64,000 bases of DNA from Tupaia tana (GCA_026018925.1 JAKSZU010000006.1:128603592-128667591), one strand, 5' to 3'. Counted from the first letter of the stretch, positions 1 through 10,834 are shown. Translations and numbers: made by a program. The notes: generated by a model from the letters alone, not told the origin.

Positions 1-150
1 CTCCAGCTGATAGACATCACATGAAGCAGAGATGAAGTTGCTCCTGCTGAGGCCTGTTTGAATTACAGAATTGTGAGCACACAAATAGTCATTACTGCTG
101 TAAACTACTAAGTGTTGTAACAATTTATTGCATAGCAATAGATTACTGAA
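1..150 (+). mobile_element. MaLR/MLT1-type LTR, 3' end
   Basis: The stretch around ACAGAATTGTGAGCACACAAATAG and the end GCATAGCAATAGATTACTGA resemble the 3' end of mammalian MLT1-like LTRs (ERVL-MaLR). The 5' part lies outside the window. No coding part is present. Family assignment is from memory of the consensus. Confidence 0.55.
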
Positions 151-946
151 ATGGCATTCAGTGGAACATTTCTTGCAGTATTAAGGAAGACTAATTAGAC
201 AAAAGAGAGCCCAGAGTACAGAAAATGCTAGTAGAAGAATTGCTTATATGGACATATGAGGAAGATTCTCATTTTAGAAGAGGGTTCTACAACTGAGGCC
301 AATCATGTAGCAAATGTCTACTCAGTGTCTCATATAGCAGATGTACATAGGGTACATATTTTGACCGAGTCACAAAACAGTTTGAGTAAGCTGTTCCATA
401 GATAGCATCTCTTTGGGGGCTCATGTGAAGAACTGTACAGATGCATTTGTCTGTCTGAGGAGTCTTCTATTATTTCATAGCCATGTACAGCAACCTTCTT
501 TCCTCTTTCATTTCCATCCCCACCTCTGAGATTAAGGGATTGGGAGGGAGAGAAAAGGACTAATATCTAGCTAAATAGAGAATCTCAGCCACCATCTGTT
601 TTTGTAAACATTGGGTTCTACTTCTAGTGTCCTTAAGTAAAATGATCCATTGCAATGCAACTTAAAAGAACATTTAGTTAATTACAATTATATTCAAACT
701 GCATTGGTCTTTAGGGGTTTCTGAAATCATATTATATAGTCATCTATATACAAAGTCATTCTTAAATATATATGGCTTTTCAAATTGGTTAATTAGCAGA
801 CATTTTCAACATAATTGAAGATCTGTTTGAAATATAATGCTCCTAAATGCCTATTAAAATTAGTTCCAATTTTATGTTTATTTAGCTGCTTATAAATCAT
901 TAAAAAATTAGTAGTCGTCTATTTTATCCTGTTTTACATCTGTATT
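151..946. other. AT-rich stretch, no feature recognised
   Basis: There is no ORF above 60 codons and no splice or repeat signature I can name. A purine-rich run sits at about 538-560. TATA-like words are common but match the base composition. Confidence 0.5.
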
Positions 947-960
947 AGAGTATTTGTGAT

Positions 961-1219
961 AGGGACCAGCAGTTAGCATAATGGCTGTCGCTGGGCTCCC
1001 ACGTAGTTGACCGCGGTTCGAGTCCCGGACTCGGTGGCTTAAACTCATGCTGGGCCTGTGTGTGTGCATGCCCAAGATCCCGAGAAGAGAATGTAGGAGA
1101 AGGGATTGCCACGTAACCATACTCCCTGTGGGGTGATTTCTCGCTTTCTGTCTCTGTCTTCTTTCTGGTGAGCGCATGCACCCTATAGCAAAAACTTCTC
1201 AAAAAAAAAAAAAATAAAA
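961..1219 (+). mobile_element. Type A tRNA-derived SINE (CYN-like)
   Basis: It starts GGGACCAGCAGTTAGCATAATGG, has an intact B box (GGTTCGAGTCCC) near 1015 and ends in an A-rich tail. Flanking repeats near 947-960 (GAGTATTTGTGAT) and 1220-1234 (GAATATTTGTGAT) mark a target-site duplication with one mismatch. Confidence 0.93.
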
Positions 1220-1234
1220 AGAATATTTGTGATA

Positions 1235-1573
1235 TAAAGATGAATAAATTGTATTCTTCTACCTTTAGTAGTTTGCTATCTATATTTGAGATACTCATAT
1301 TTAATTCAGAGCAAATGTCAGTGACTTTATTATTCTCAGTTGTTTTAAGCAGTGATACTAAGGTCTTGCTCTCTGAATTTCCTAGCCAATATAATTTTTT
1401 TCTAATTCCGTGAACTCAAACCTCATACTATAGAGTTTACCTGTATTATTTGCTCTAAAACACACTTACTGCTAACATTCTGTAATCTGGGGAATTAAAA
1501 GGATTTTCACCTGATAGTACATCAGCCATACACCTGATATAATAAGATAATCTGCTGTTTCACTGGTGACATA
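1235..1573. other. AT-rich stretch, no feature recognised
   Basis: This short interval between the SINE and the MITE has stops in all frames and no recognisable repeat. Confidence 0.5.
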
Positions 1574-1959
1574 CAAGGGTCTTCAAAAAGCTCATAGAAA
1601 GTGTGGGTTATAAGGAAAAGTTTGCATGGGGACCAGCAAATAGTATGATGGTTACATCGTTGGACTTCCACATAGTCGACCCCAGACCTGGTGGCTTAAA
1701 ACTCACGATGGCATATGTACGTGCATGCCAAAAATCCCGAGAGGAGAAAGGCAACAAAAAAGGGATTGCAGCATGGCCATTCCCTCTGGGGGTGATTTCT
1801 TGTTTCCTGTCTCTCTGTTTCTCTGTGCCCTATAGGAAAAAAAAAATCTGTCTCTCTCTTAAAAACAAAACAATGCATGGATTTAAAATTTTTTCTTGTA
1901 CCATAAACAACTCATACTTTAATTCTATTTTTTTACACAAGCTTTATGAAGTCCTCTCA
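1574..1959. mobile_element. mariner-type MITE split by a SINE
   Basis: The left end GGGTCTTCAAAAAGCTCAT and the right end AAGCTTTATGAAGTCCTCTCAT are imperfect inverted repeats flanked by TA. Without the SINE at 1630-1873 the element is about 140 bp. Similar ends recur near 19.45, 49.0 and 54.96 kb. There is no transposase. Confidence 0.6.
1630..1873 (+). mobile_element. Type A SINE inside the MITE
   Basis: The head GGGGACCAGCAAATAGTATGATGG is followed by a degraded B-box region (ACCCCAGACCTGG, shortened). The body and CT-rich tail are typical. A TGCATGG repeat at 1623-1629 and 1874-1880 is a short target-site duplication. Confidence 0.9.
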
Positions 1960-2109
1960 TATGACTCTATGTAAATTTCATACTTATTCACAAAAATATG
2001 CAGGTATATACAGTGATGGATAAAAGCTCTAAGTTGATTTAGGATAGCAATATTCCTTTTTTTGTAGGGAGAGTGTAATATTTAGAGAAAGGTCTGAAAT
2101 GGCATTAAA

Positions 2110-2215
2110 AAAGAAAAAAAAAAAGACGACTCACTGGGTTGTTCAGGTCTGCCTTAAGTCACAAAACTCTTGCCGCACTCTCCCCAAATTGCGGGAATCA
2201 CAGGCACATTCCACC
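2110..2215 (-). mobile_element. 7SL-derived (Alu-monomer-like) relic
   Basis: Read on the minus strand it recalls a 7SL/Alu monomer. On the plus strand, GACTCACTGGGTTGTTCAGGT and GCGGGAATCACAGGCACATTCCACC parallel the antisense Alu words for CTCACTCTGTTGCCCAGGCT and GGGATTACAGGCGTGAGCCACC. An A-run rather than a T-run precedes it, which lowers confidence. Confidence 0.4.
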
Positions 2216-2605
2216 CCTCCCTGACCTTGAGGTTAGACCTAGAATCACAAGACCTCTCATGTAGTCCTAGCCCACACAGCACAGTCTCTTAGAAGCATAA
2301 GGTAGGCCTGAAATGCCTTTTTTAGAATTTGGTGTGATAAAATGAATTTTAATTAGAGTATATTTAAAAACAAAATAAGATGCAAATGAAAGTGAAATGT
2401 AGTATGGGATGTTGTGCAATTAGGTTACCTCAGACATCAAAAGCCTGTATATTTATGTTTGTTTGTCCCTACAGAGGAACACTGACTTGTTTCAGTCAGA
2501 AGGTTTAATGACTGGGACAAGCCACACATGGTGGAGGGGAGATAGTGAACTCCCTCAGGGAAGGAGGTACCTGATCCTCATTGTTCCTATTTACCAAAAC
2601 ATCTG
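2216..2605. other. no feature recognised
   Basis: Moderately AT-rich sequence up to the Tigger terminal repeat. The short ORFs here have no protein-like composition. Confidence 0.45.
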
Positions 2606-2805
2606 CAGTCATGCACTGCGTAAGGGACATTCCCATCAACAGCAGACCACAGATACTAACCCATAAGATTATAATGGAGCTGAAAAATGCCTCCTGTTTA
2701 GAGATGCTATAGCCATTGTAACATTGTAGTGTAATGTTATGTGTTTGTGATGATGCTGGTGTACAAAAACCTACTGAACCGCTAGTTGTATAAAAGTATA
2801 TACAC

Positions 2806-3055
2806 AGGGCCAGTCCTGTAGACTCATGGTTGAGAGAGTTGGCTCTCATGTGGCTGACCACGGTTCTAAATCCTGGCCCTGTTGGCTTGAAAAACATGCC
2901 AGGTATGGACACATGTGTGCATCAAACCCAATAAGATGGGGAAATGGAGAAGAAGGAATTTCAGTGTGATCATATCCCATCTGGGGGGGATGCTTTTCCC
3001 CTCTCTATCTTTCTGTCTCTGGCAAGTGTTTGTACCCTATGGCAATGAAAAAAAG
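2806..3055 (+). mobile_element. Type C (older) tRNA-derived SINE
   Basis: It begins AGGGCCAGTCCTGTAGACTCATGG and has a decayed B box (CACGGTTCTAAATCC). The type C words AATAAGATGGGGAAATGGAGAAG and TGGGGGGGATGCTTT are present. It is inserted in the Tigger element. Confidence 0.85.
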
Positions 3056-3372
3056 AGTATAGTATGTGTAATTATGTACAGCATACAATACTTGACAATG
3101 AGAATACTGTTGACCTATGTATTTACTGTACCTTTTATCATTAGAGTGTATTCCTTTTACTTACTAAAAAAAGTTTACTATAAAACAATGTGCCATGTAA
3201 CCATGCCAGGAGCCTCACACATCTCATGTTTACTGACTTTCTTGATTGCATACTTTTTCTTGTGCTTGATTTCATCTTGTATTGTTTTGTTCATTGTGGC
3301 CCATCCAGTGGGACAAGATGGGGAGGTGGAAGACAATGAAACTGATGATCTTCACCCTGTGTTAGGTGTAGG

Positions 3373-3375
<3 letters not shown>

Positions 3376-3404
<29 letters not shown>
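3376..3404. repeat. (TG)n microsatellite
   Basis: A pure TG run abuts the A-tail side of the next SINE. A second TG run lies at 3666-3681 on the other side. Confidence 0.95.
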
Positions 3405-3407
<3 letters not shown>

Positions 3408-3665
3408 ATAGATTTTTGCTAGAGTACATGTGCTCACCAGAGAGACAGAAAGCAAGAAATCTTTCCATCTCCAAAAGAAAGATTTCTTCCCCTGGGTGGA
3501 TGGCCATGCTGCAATCCCCTCTCCTCCATTCTACTCTCGGGATTTTGGGCATGTACACATGCACATGTGCCTGGTGTGAGTTTCAAGCTGCCAGGTCCAG
3601 GACGTGAACGTGGTCGACTACATGGGAATCCAGTGACATAACCATTAAACCATCTGCTGGTCCTG
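3405..3665 (-). mobile_element. Type A SINE between two TG runs
   Basis: Reverse orientation, ending CCATCTGCTGGTCCT. A local extra segment (about 3460-3490) repeats AGAAATCTTTCC/AGATTTCTTCCC and makes the body longer than normal. TG runs on both sides fit insertion into a TG array with TG as the duplicated target. Confidence 0.9.
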
Positions 3666-4384
3666 TGTGTGTGTGTGTGTTTTTTAAAATGTTTTTTAAC
3701 AAAGTTGAAAAAGTAAAAAAGGAAAATTTAAAAATTGAATAAAACTTACAGAATAAAGATATAAAGAAAAAATATTTCTGTACAGCTGAACAATGTGCTG
3801 TTTTTTAAGTCAAGTTGCATTACAAGAGTTGGTTAAACATGTTAAAAACTTTTTAAAAAAGTTACGGTAAGCTAAGATGAATTTATTTTTGATAAAGAAA
3901 AATGATTTTTAATAAATGTAGTGCAGCCTAATTATACAGGATATAGAAAGTCTATGGTAGTATACAGGAAAGCCCTAGGCCTTCACATTTACTTGCTGCT
4001 CACTCACTGAGTCACTCAGAGCAACTTCCGGTATTGTAAACTCCATTCATGGTAAGTGCCTTAGATTGGTGTACTATTTTTAAAGATATTTTCTACTATA
4101 TTTTTACTGTACCTTTTTCATGTTTAGATACACAAATACTTAGCTATTGTGTTCCAGTTACCTACAGTATTCTGTATAAAAACATACAATACAGGTTTTT
4201 AGTCTAGGCATAGTAGTTTTGCCACAAGTCTAGATATGTAGTAGGCTATACCATTGTGGTTTGGGTAAATACACTCTATGATGTTTGCACAAGGACAAAA
4301 ATCACCCACAACACATTTCTCAGAAAGTACTCCTGTGGTTAAGTAACACATGACTGTATTACAAATATTTTACCTTATTTGTTT

Positions 4385-4525
4385 TCAGTACTTACAAGGC
4401 ACATGTGATCATACTCATTTTAGAGATGATAAAATTAAGGCTCAAACAGATAACACAACTTGCCTAAAGTGACATTTCAGAAATAATAGATTTGGGATTC
4501 TAGCTCAGATTTCTACTTATGGCCT
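4385..4525 (-). mobile_element. MIR fragment
   Basis: The order CATTTTAGAGATGATAAAATTAAGGCTC, ACTTGCCTAAAGTGACA and GGGATTCTAGCTCAGATTTC follows the antisense MIR core with many mismatches. Confidence 0.5.
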
Positions 4526-5135
4526 TATTTTTCAAATATCTTTAAAAATTATGTAATAAAGAGTGGTGAGCAGTCTTTAAAAGTTCATTATGTGGTGACA
4601 TAAATCTTTGAGGCAGTGTATTTTCAGGTTCTGCAAGCCTTTGGTTGGGCCCTGTAGAGATAGTAGCAATAAAATGCAACTGTTGACATTTTTCAGGTTG
4701 GGTGGGACTCAGGTCTCAGGACCATAATTGGAAGCATTCCTCAGCCTCCCACGTGCAAATTTTCCTGACGTTTGTCACATGAAAGGGACTGAGCCAACTT
4801 CAGAGAAGCATGTGAGAAAAGCTCATTTCCTTTGCTAAAAGGACAATAATTTGTCTTATTCTTTCTCATAAATGATAATTAAGAAAAAGGACATTTGGAT
4901 TAGAGATAATTTGCATCATGGTAACTCTGATGATTCTCTCCTGAGTTCAAATTCCTTAGGAATTTCTTCTTGTTCCCTGTATTTTAGACCCTTGTGATTG
5001 GGACTGGTCATCTTTTTATACAACTTTGCTTCTCTGTCAAGCAATAATTGATCATTGTTCAAGGGTAAACGACCAACCTAAGCTGGTTCAGTTATAGAGA
5101 AAGTTATAATTTATTATCCAAATGGGATTATTTTC
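4526..5135. other. no feature recognised
   Basis: Sequence of ordinary composition with frequent stops. I could not assign it to a repeat. Confidence 0.4.
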
Positions 5136-5425
5136 CCCTTTTTATTTTGGAAAAAAAAATCAAGTATACAGAGCATCAGAAGACTAGTATAATGAATGCA
5201 ATCTTGATCAACTCGGATTCAGCAACTGTTAACAATTGTGACATTTGCCTTATATCTCTCTTACTAACACCGCCTTTTTTGGTGATTCATTTGAAAGCAA
5301 AGTGCAGACATGACATTTTTTCCTTAATACCTTCAGGGAAGGACAAAGGACAATTTTCTGCACAAGTACAGTACTGTCATCACATCCAGCTGCTCCCAAA
5401 ATGTTCTAAGTATCCCCCCACACCA
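5136..5425 (-). mobile_element. L1/HAL1-like 3' region
   Basis: Plus-strand words TATACAGAGCATCAGAAGACTAGTATAATGAA, GAAAGCAAAGTGCAGACATGACATTTTTTCCTTAATACCTTCAG and CAGTACTGTCATCACATCCA follow an antisense LINE 3' region common in mammals. A second fragment of this kind is at 37235-37396. Subfamily not assigned. Confidence 0.45.
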
Positions 5426-5955
5426 CAGTTTTACACATTCATTTGGTTATTATGTTTTTAAGTCTTTTAGAATCTTTTTTTAAAAGTTTTTTGCAATATT
5501 AACATTTTTGAAGCAACTGTTGACGTTTTAGAATGGCCCTCCATCAGGATTTTTCTGATTGCTTCCTTATAATTAACTTCAGAATAAACATTTTGGCAAG
5601 AATACTGCATAGGTAGTTATGGAAATTGGGACCTGTCAGAGTTAAGGGTGCACTACTATTAGTTATTATGCTGAGACAATAGGTATTACTGGCATGCTTG
5701 GCCAGGGTAATCACAGAACCTTTCTGCAACCAAAATGGCTAGTCCAGGAATGGGAACAAGACCTAGCAGAAGTCCTCTCTTGATATAATTAATGTTGATC
5801 TAAGGAAAGAAGCTTATTTCAGACTGGTTTTTAAGCTGTTTGTCTGGAGTCAGGAAAGATTAAAATGTAAGATAGAAAGTAAGAAAAAAAGAAGTGAATC
5901 TTGATGGAATGTGTTCTTTGGTTTCAGCTCTTCTAAAATTAGTTTCACTTTTGCT
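5426..5955. other. no feature recognised
   Basis: AT-rich. Short ORFs on the minus strand have no recognisable domain. Confidence 0.4.
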
Positions 5956-6200
5956 CTCTTAAAAATTGTTATTGAATATTTATTATATGCCAAGCAATTT
6001 TCTAAGTGCTTAATATGTATTAAGTCATTAATCCTCCCAACAGTTCCATGATGTAGTTTTATTATTGTTCCCATTTTATAGAGGTCAAGAAAGGGAAAGC
6101 TTAATTCACTTGACAAAGATTTCAGAGTTAATAGGAGATGGAATCAAAATAAGAATCCATAGCACTGCAGTGGTAACATTCCACTCACTATTTATTCTAG
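5956..6200 (-). mobile_element. MIR, long fragment
   Basis: The antisense MIR order is clear: TATTATATGCCAAGCAATTTTCTAAGTGC, TTAATCCTCCCAACAGTTCCATGATG, CCCATTTTATAGAGGTCAAGAAAG and AGTTAATAGGAGATGGAATC. Confidence 0.75.
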
Positions 6201-6894
6201 TGCTTGAACAAGTCAGCTTAGATTTCTATCTATAATCCTAGAGTCCATGTTAATACACATGTACCTCAAATTTTCCAATATGGAGAAGATAACGTCCCCT
6301 TCTCAGGCCCTGTTTTTCTTTCTTTCATACACAGGCCTTCATCACTATTAAGAGTATGTTCTTGATTAAGAGTTTTCCAATAATTTGTTTGTAGGGCCCT
6401 ACAGGATGTTACTTTAATGGGTACATTAATAATGAAAGAATTTTGGCAAAGAAGGGTTGAAGCTTTGGTAATTACTGTTTAATGAAACCAATTAAAACAT
6501 TGAGAACATCAATTAAGAAGAAACAATCTTCCACACATTGAACATCTTTAAATGTATCACTCCTCTAAGAGCAAATTGTTTCGGGGGGGGCTCTATTCTT
6601 AATGTGTTAAAGGACTGTGTATTCAGCTTTTAAATACAAAACAGAAGTTAGTATGAAGGAAGCGGCCTTCTTGATGACAAGGACAGATGACAGGGTATTG
6701 TGAAATTTTAATATGTAGCATGATTGCTTCCATGTTTGTTGAGGTAATTTGCAAATTAGAGATGAGTCAGATTTTCCATCAGTATCAGTTGTAATACATG
6801 TCAGGAAATAAAAACTCAAAGTTAACATCGATATGGTTTGAGTTACATTGATGCCAGTTCCTGTCCATCAAATAAAATCAATTCAGTTCTTAGG
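6201..6894. other. no feature recognised
   Basis: AT-rich single-copy-looking sequence with a short G run near 6583-6590. Confidence 0.4.
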
Positions 6895-6965
6895 AATCTA
6901 GAGTGGTTGAAAAAGTCATGACACATTTTTTGCATAGAAAAATAAGGTGTACACTTTAGAATATT
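6895..6965. mobile_element. decayed copy of the palindromic MITE
   Basis: It shares AAAAAGTCATGACACATTTTTTGCATAGAAAAATA with the clear copies at 22907-22976 and 27454-27532, but its outer arms are eroded. Confidence 0.4.
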
Positions 6966-7127
6966 CATGATTTTAAAGATGAAATACAAGATATTATCAG
7001 AAGTATAAGTTACTATGCCCATTTTTATACTAACCACCAATTGCCCCCAGATAGTAAGTATCAGTCACTGTTCTGAGTTGTTTTCTTAATGAATTTGAAA
7101 TCAGAGTTTCAGTAAGAAGATTAAAGA

Positions 7128-7390
7128 GGGACCAGCAGTTCGCGTAATGGCTATGTCACTGGACTCCTATGTAGTCGACAACGATTTGAGTCCCAGACCC
7201 AGCGGCTTAAACTTAGGCCAGGCGCGTGTGCATGTGTGCCCAAGATCCTGAGAGGAGAATGGAGGTAGAAGGGATTGTGTTGTGGCCATACCCTAAGGGG
7301 TGATTTCTCGCTTTCTGTCTCTCTGTCTCTCTCTGTCTTTCTGGAGAGCGCATGTGCCCTATAGCAAAAACCTCTCCAAAAAAAAAAAAA
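7128..7390 (+). mobile_element. Type A SINE
   Basis: Head GGGACCAGCAGTTCGCGTAATGGCTATG; B-box region CAACGATTTGAGTCCCAG. Target-site duplication AAGAAGATTAAAGAG before and AAGAAGATTAAGGAG after (one mismatch). Confidence 0.93.
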
Positions 7391-7404
7391 AGAAGATTAA
7401 GGAG

Positions 7405-7611
7405 AGGGTCAGAGAGTGGTGTAGGAGTAACTCCACACTCTGCGGTGCTGGACCCTCAGGAAAGGTCCTGTTTGCGTCCTGTTGCACTGTGCGTGCCGGG
7501 TGTACATGCATATGCTTGTGATCCAGGTGGGCTGAGGCTGGGAGTGTCACAGCGCAAAGATCCTGTTTGTGGTGCCTCTCTCATATAGAAGAAATAAATG
7601 AAAATACTTTT
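7405..7611 (+). mobile_element. Type D SINE-like element
   Basis: It shares with copies at 9903 and 20668 the words TGATCCAGGTGGGCTGAGGCTGGGAGTGTCA and CTCTCTCATATAGAAGAAATAAATG. It abuts the preceding SINE's target duplication. A Pol III head is suspected but not clear. Confidence 0.6.
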
Positions 7612-7711
7612 AAAAAGAAGGTAAGAAGAGAGTAGTAGGTGCAGGTTAAAGAAAACCACATTTTGTTGATAGGTCGGCTTTCTTACGTCTTTGCAAAGGA
7701 GCTGTTGTAAC

Positions 7712-7897
7712 ATTTATTTTTTTTTAAAATTATTTTATTAAACTTTATTTATTTAAATTTGACTAGAGAGGGATAAAGTAAGAGTGAGAGAGAGAGAGAG
7801 AGAGAGAAAAAGCAAACTGCCAGATCCGTCACTTGAACCGCGGTCCACCATGTGAGAGTCCAGCGCCCTTAAGCACCATGCCCCCTGCCGGCCCCCT
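7712..7897 (-). mobile_element. Type B (short) SINE
   Basis: The AT-rich tail TTTATTTATTTAAATTTGACTAGAGAGG is followed by a GA-rich stretch (7786-7808) and the head complement CTTGAACCGCGGTCCACCATGTG...CCCCTGCCGGCCCC. The type A body is absent. Confidence 0.9.
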
Positions 7898-7904
7898 GTA
7901 ACTT

Positions 7905-8000
7905 CTGTTTTAAAGAAGGAAAAGTTAAAGCATCACATTACTTGCTTAAAGTCAATTAGTCAACAGTGAATCTGAGGTTAGAACTCAGGTCTTTTCCACT
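7905..8000 (-). mobile_element. MIR-like fragment
   Basis: TTTTAAAGAAGGAAAAGTTAAAGCATCACATTACTTGCTTAAAGTCA and GAGGTTAGAACTCAGGTCTTTTCCACT follow the antisense MIR core loosely. Confidence 0.4.
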
Positions 8001-8023
8001 GCAAAGAAAATGGTTTTCCTATG

Positions 8024-8285
8024 GGGACCAGCAAATGGCGTAATGGCTATGTTGCTGGACTCCCATGTAGTCAACTGCGATTTGAGTCCCTGACCTGATG
8101 GCTTAAAACTCACACCGGGCGCAAGTGCGTGCATGCCCAAGATCCCGAGAGAAAAATGGAGAAGAGGGAATTGCAGCATGGCCATCCCCCTGGAGGATGA
8201 TTTCTAGCTTTCTGTCTGTCTCTCTCTTTCTGTCAAGTGCACATGCCATATAGCAAAACGTCTCCAAATAAAAAAGAAGAAAGAA
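8024..8285 (+). mobile_element. Type A SINE with perfect 20-bp duplication
   Basis: It lies between identical 20-bp direct repeats at 8004-8023 and 8286-8305 (AAGAAAATGGTTTTCCTATG), a clear L1-machinery signature. Head GGGGACCAGCAAATGGCGTAATGG, tail AATAAAAAAGAAGAA. Confidence 0.95.
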
Positions 8286-8305
8286 AAGAAAATGGTTTTC
8301 CTATG

Positions 8306-8693
8306 ATCACACACTGGGGTTAAGGAATGAAAAGTGTTGCATGATTTAAAAGAAAGTAATCATGGATGTAGACCAGACCTTGAGGGGAGGGTTGATCTAG
8401 AGTATTTGCTTAAAGCAATAAATATTCTGTAAGAAAGAGTTTAAACAAGTGATTTTTCAGTTTTATTTTATATTATTCATTTCCTTCATATGTAAAGGTA
8501 ATTGAACACAAAGACCAATGCTGATACAAGAAGGTGAACTATATTTCAACAAATATAGTTTAAACATTAGACTTTAGTATATTTGCAGCTGTATTAATAC
8601 AACATGTCAGAGCTTAGAATATTTTTTGCACACTTTTTTCTTTTTTTAGGTTTTCTTATGTCTAGGTCTTGGATGAATGAAGTATTATTGTGC
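8306..8693. other. no feature recognised
   Basis: AT-rich, with a short self-matching pair TATTTCAACAAATATAG near 8540. No repeat was identified. Confidence 0.4.
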
Positions 8694-8706
8694 CAGGTTA
8701 TATTTT

Positions 8707-8971
8707 CTTTTTTTTTCTTTAGCGGGGGGAGAGATTTTTGCTATAGGGTACACACGCTTACCAAAGAGACAGAGGGAGAGACAGAAAGCAAGAAATCACC
8801 CCCCAGGGTGAATGGCCACGTTGCAATCCCTTTTCCATTCGCCTCTCGGGATCTTGGGCATGCACGCAACATGTGCCCGGCATGAGTTTAAGCCACTGGG
8901 TCCAGGACTCGAAACACCGTTGACTACATGGGAGTCCCACGACATAGCCATTACACCAATTGCTGGTCCTG
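8707..8971 (-). mobile_element. Type A SINE
   Basis: Bounded by AGGTTATATTTTC (8694-8706) and AGGTTGTATTTTC (8972-8984), one mismatch. The body keeps CCCCCCAGGGTGAATGGCC. Confidence 0.93.
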
Positions 8972-9018
8972 AGGTTGTATTTTCAATTGTAGTGACTTTT
9001 TTCTCTAATTTTGGCTGA

Positions 9019-9036
9019 GTTTTCTTTTGTTTCTTT

Positions 9037-9082
<46 letters not shown>

Positions 9083-9325
9083 GGTTTTTGCCTTAGGGTG
9101 CATGTGCTTGCTGGAGAGAGAGAGAGACAGACACAGTGAGAGGGAAAGAGAAATCATCCCTCAGGGCACATGGCCATGCCACAATCCCTTTTCCTCCATT
9201 CTCCTGGCATCTTGGACACACATGCACACATGCTTAGTGTGATTTTCAAGCCACTGTGTCTGGGACTTGAGCTGTGGTCAGCCATGTGGTATTCCAGCAG
9301 CGTAACAGCGATGCCATCTGCTGGT
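9019..9325 (-). mobile_element. Type A/C SINE with long T run
   Basis: A run of about 40 T (9037-9078) is the antisense A tail. The head end is GCCATCTGCTGGTCTC. TGGCTGAG flanks both sides. The body is more diverged (TGCTTGCTGGAGAGAGAG), so it may be an early type A. Confidence 0.9.
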
Positions 9326-9339
9326 CTCTTGGCTGAGAT

Positions 9340-9902
9340 AGTTTAGTCAGACATCATTTCTTTCAAGGCTTGTTCAACCAGGTCTGGACTTAATTATCAA
9401 GAATATAGGCTGTTGCCTATAAAGCATATATTACAACCATGCCACATACCTATTTTCTGTTAACTGATTTTTTTCCTTAGTAGAAATAATTTGTCCTTCT
9501 CCTTTTAGTCAATGAGAAATATACATTTACTAAGCTTTCAAACTCTCCCTATTACATATTCATGCAAACATGGGTTTGATCTTAATTGTTCAAATGCCAC
9601 TATCAGAAAAGATGTTTCATGGGTTGTGGGTGACAGGAAAATTGGAACAAGGATAGAGTATGGTTCAACCATTGTTAAAAGTTCATGTTCCTATTATTAT
9701 ATTCCTGTTTCTAATTCCAGTAACCAGCAATGATAGATGAAAACATGAACTATTTCTTTGTATTGGCAAAATTATAATCCAGGAAGATATATCGTTTCCT
9801 TAGTTATTTTTATAGTATATTATTTTTTATGCTTAGTATGATTAGATTTTTAATAATCCATTGAAACTTTTTAAAAAAATTAAATATAAAAGGAAAAGTC
9901 TT
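9340..9902. other. no feature recognised
   Basis: A 73-codon ORF (9512-9733) here has no similarity I recognise and is probably chance. Confidence 0.4.
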
Positions 9903-10107
9903 GGGGATTGGACAGTATCACAGTGTTAAAATGTAACTCTCTGCAAAACTGATCCACATGGGGAAGTTCTGAGTTCACATCTGGAGATCTCCCTGAGTAC
10001 ACTGGGTACATGTGTGTCCATGGTATGGGACTGGCTGAAGGTGGGAGTGTCATGACATCAGGACCCTGCTGTGGGTACTGTCTCTCTGTCTCTTTCACTC
10101 AAAAAAA
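9903..10107 (+). mobile_element. Type D SINE-like element
   Basis: GGGGATTGGACAGTATCACAGTG, GAGTTCACATCTGGAG (B-box-like), GGCTGAAGGTGGGAGTGTCATG and CTGTCTCTCTGTCTCTTTCACTC match the order of the copies at 7405 and 20668. Its A tail was the site of the next insertion. Confidence 0.55.
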
Positions 10108-10113
10108 TAATAA

Positions 10114-10380
10114 TATTTTTTTGGAGAGGTTTTTGCTATAGGGCAGGTACGCTCACCAGAAAGACAGAGACAGAGAGACAGAAAGCGAGAAATCACCCCT
10201 CTCCCCCGGGGGGGGGGGGGATAGCCATGCTGCAATCCCTTCTCCTCCATTTGCCTCTTGGGATCTTGGGCACGTATGCACATGCGCCAAATGTGAGTTT
10301 AAGCCACGGGTTCCGGGACTCAAACTGCGGTCAACTACATGGGAGTCCAGCGATGTAGCTATTACACCATCTGCTGATCC
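10114..10380 (-). mobile_element. Type A SINE with a 14-base G run
   Basis: The dyad in the body has expanded to CTCCCCC followed by about 14 G (10207-10220). The head complement ends ATCTGCTGATCCC. It is inserted at the tail of the type D element. Confidence 0.93.
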
Positions 10381-10534
10381 CATAATTAATTAAATTAAAA
10401 AAAGAAATTGAAAAGCCTTAAAATGTTTTTTACATAACCCTAGTGAAGTATTTTTATTCTGTCCACATAGGTAAAGTTTTTTTATGATGGGATCCAGTTG
10501 CAAATTTAAACTATGTATAACATTCTGTAAGAAT

Positions 10535-10536
<2 letters not shown>

Positions 10537-10576
<40 letters not shown>

Positions 10577-10579
10577 TAT
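10537..10579. repeat. (TG)n microsatellite
   Basis: A TG run with a few TATG interruptions, next to the antisense SINE tail. Confidence 0.93.
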
Positions 10580-10834
10580 GTATTTTTTTTTTAGAGAGAT
10601 TTTTGCTGTAGGACACGTGTGCTCTCTTGAGAGACAGAGAAACAGAAAGCGAGAATTTGCCCCACCAGGGGGTTGGCCATACCACAGTCCCTTCTCCTCT
10701 ATTCTCTTCTTGGGATTTTGGGCATGCGCACACACATGTGCCTAGTGTGTTTCAAGCTGCTGGGTCTGGGACTTGAATTGTGGTCGGCCATGTGGGAGTG
10801 CAGTGACATAACCATTCTGCCATCTGCTGGTCCT
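10580..10834 (-). mobile_element. Type A SINE
   Basis: Begins TTTTTTTTAGAGAGATTTTTGCTGTAGGAC, ends CCATCTGCTGGTCCT. The body has CCCCACCAGGGGGTTGGCC. Confidence 0.9.

Larger units (their letters stand above)
2606..4356 (-). mobile_element. Tigger1/MER2-type DNA transposon, internally deleted
   Basis: The left end CAGTCATGCACTGCGTAAGG and the right end AAGTAACACATGACTG are diverged inverted repeats of the Tigger1/MER2 type. The subterminal words CCATAAGATTATAATGGAGC and TAGTAGGCTATACCAT also fit. About 1.2 kb remains after removing the SINEs at 2806-3055 and 3405-3665, so it is a shortened pogo-like element. I see no intact transposase. The right flank keeps TA; the left flank has TG, probably a mutated TA. 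It is older than both SINEs. Confidence 0.85.

Noticed and set aside
961..1035. tRNA genes suggested by A and B boxes
   Set aside because: The boxes belong to SINE heads. The folded tRNA shape is not preserved and each is followed by the SINE body and A tail.
2915..3376. A 153-codon frame in the Tigger region as a transposase
   Set aside because: It runs from SINE into Tigger non-coding sequence and lacks any DDE-type motif that I can see.
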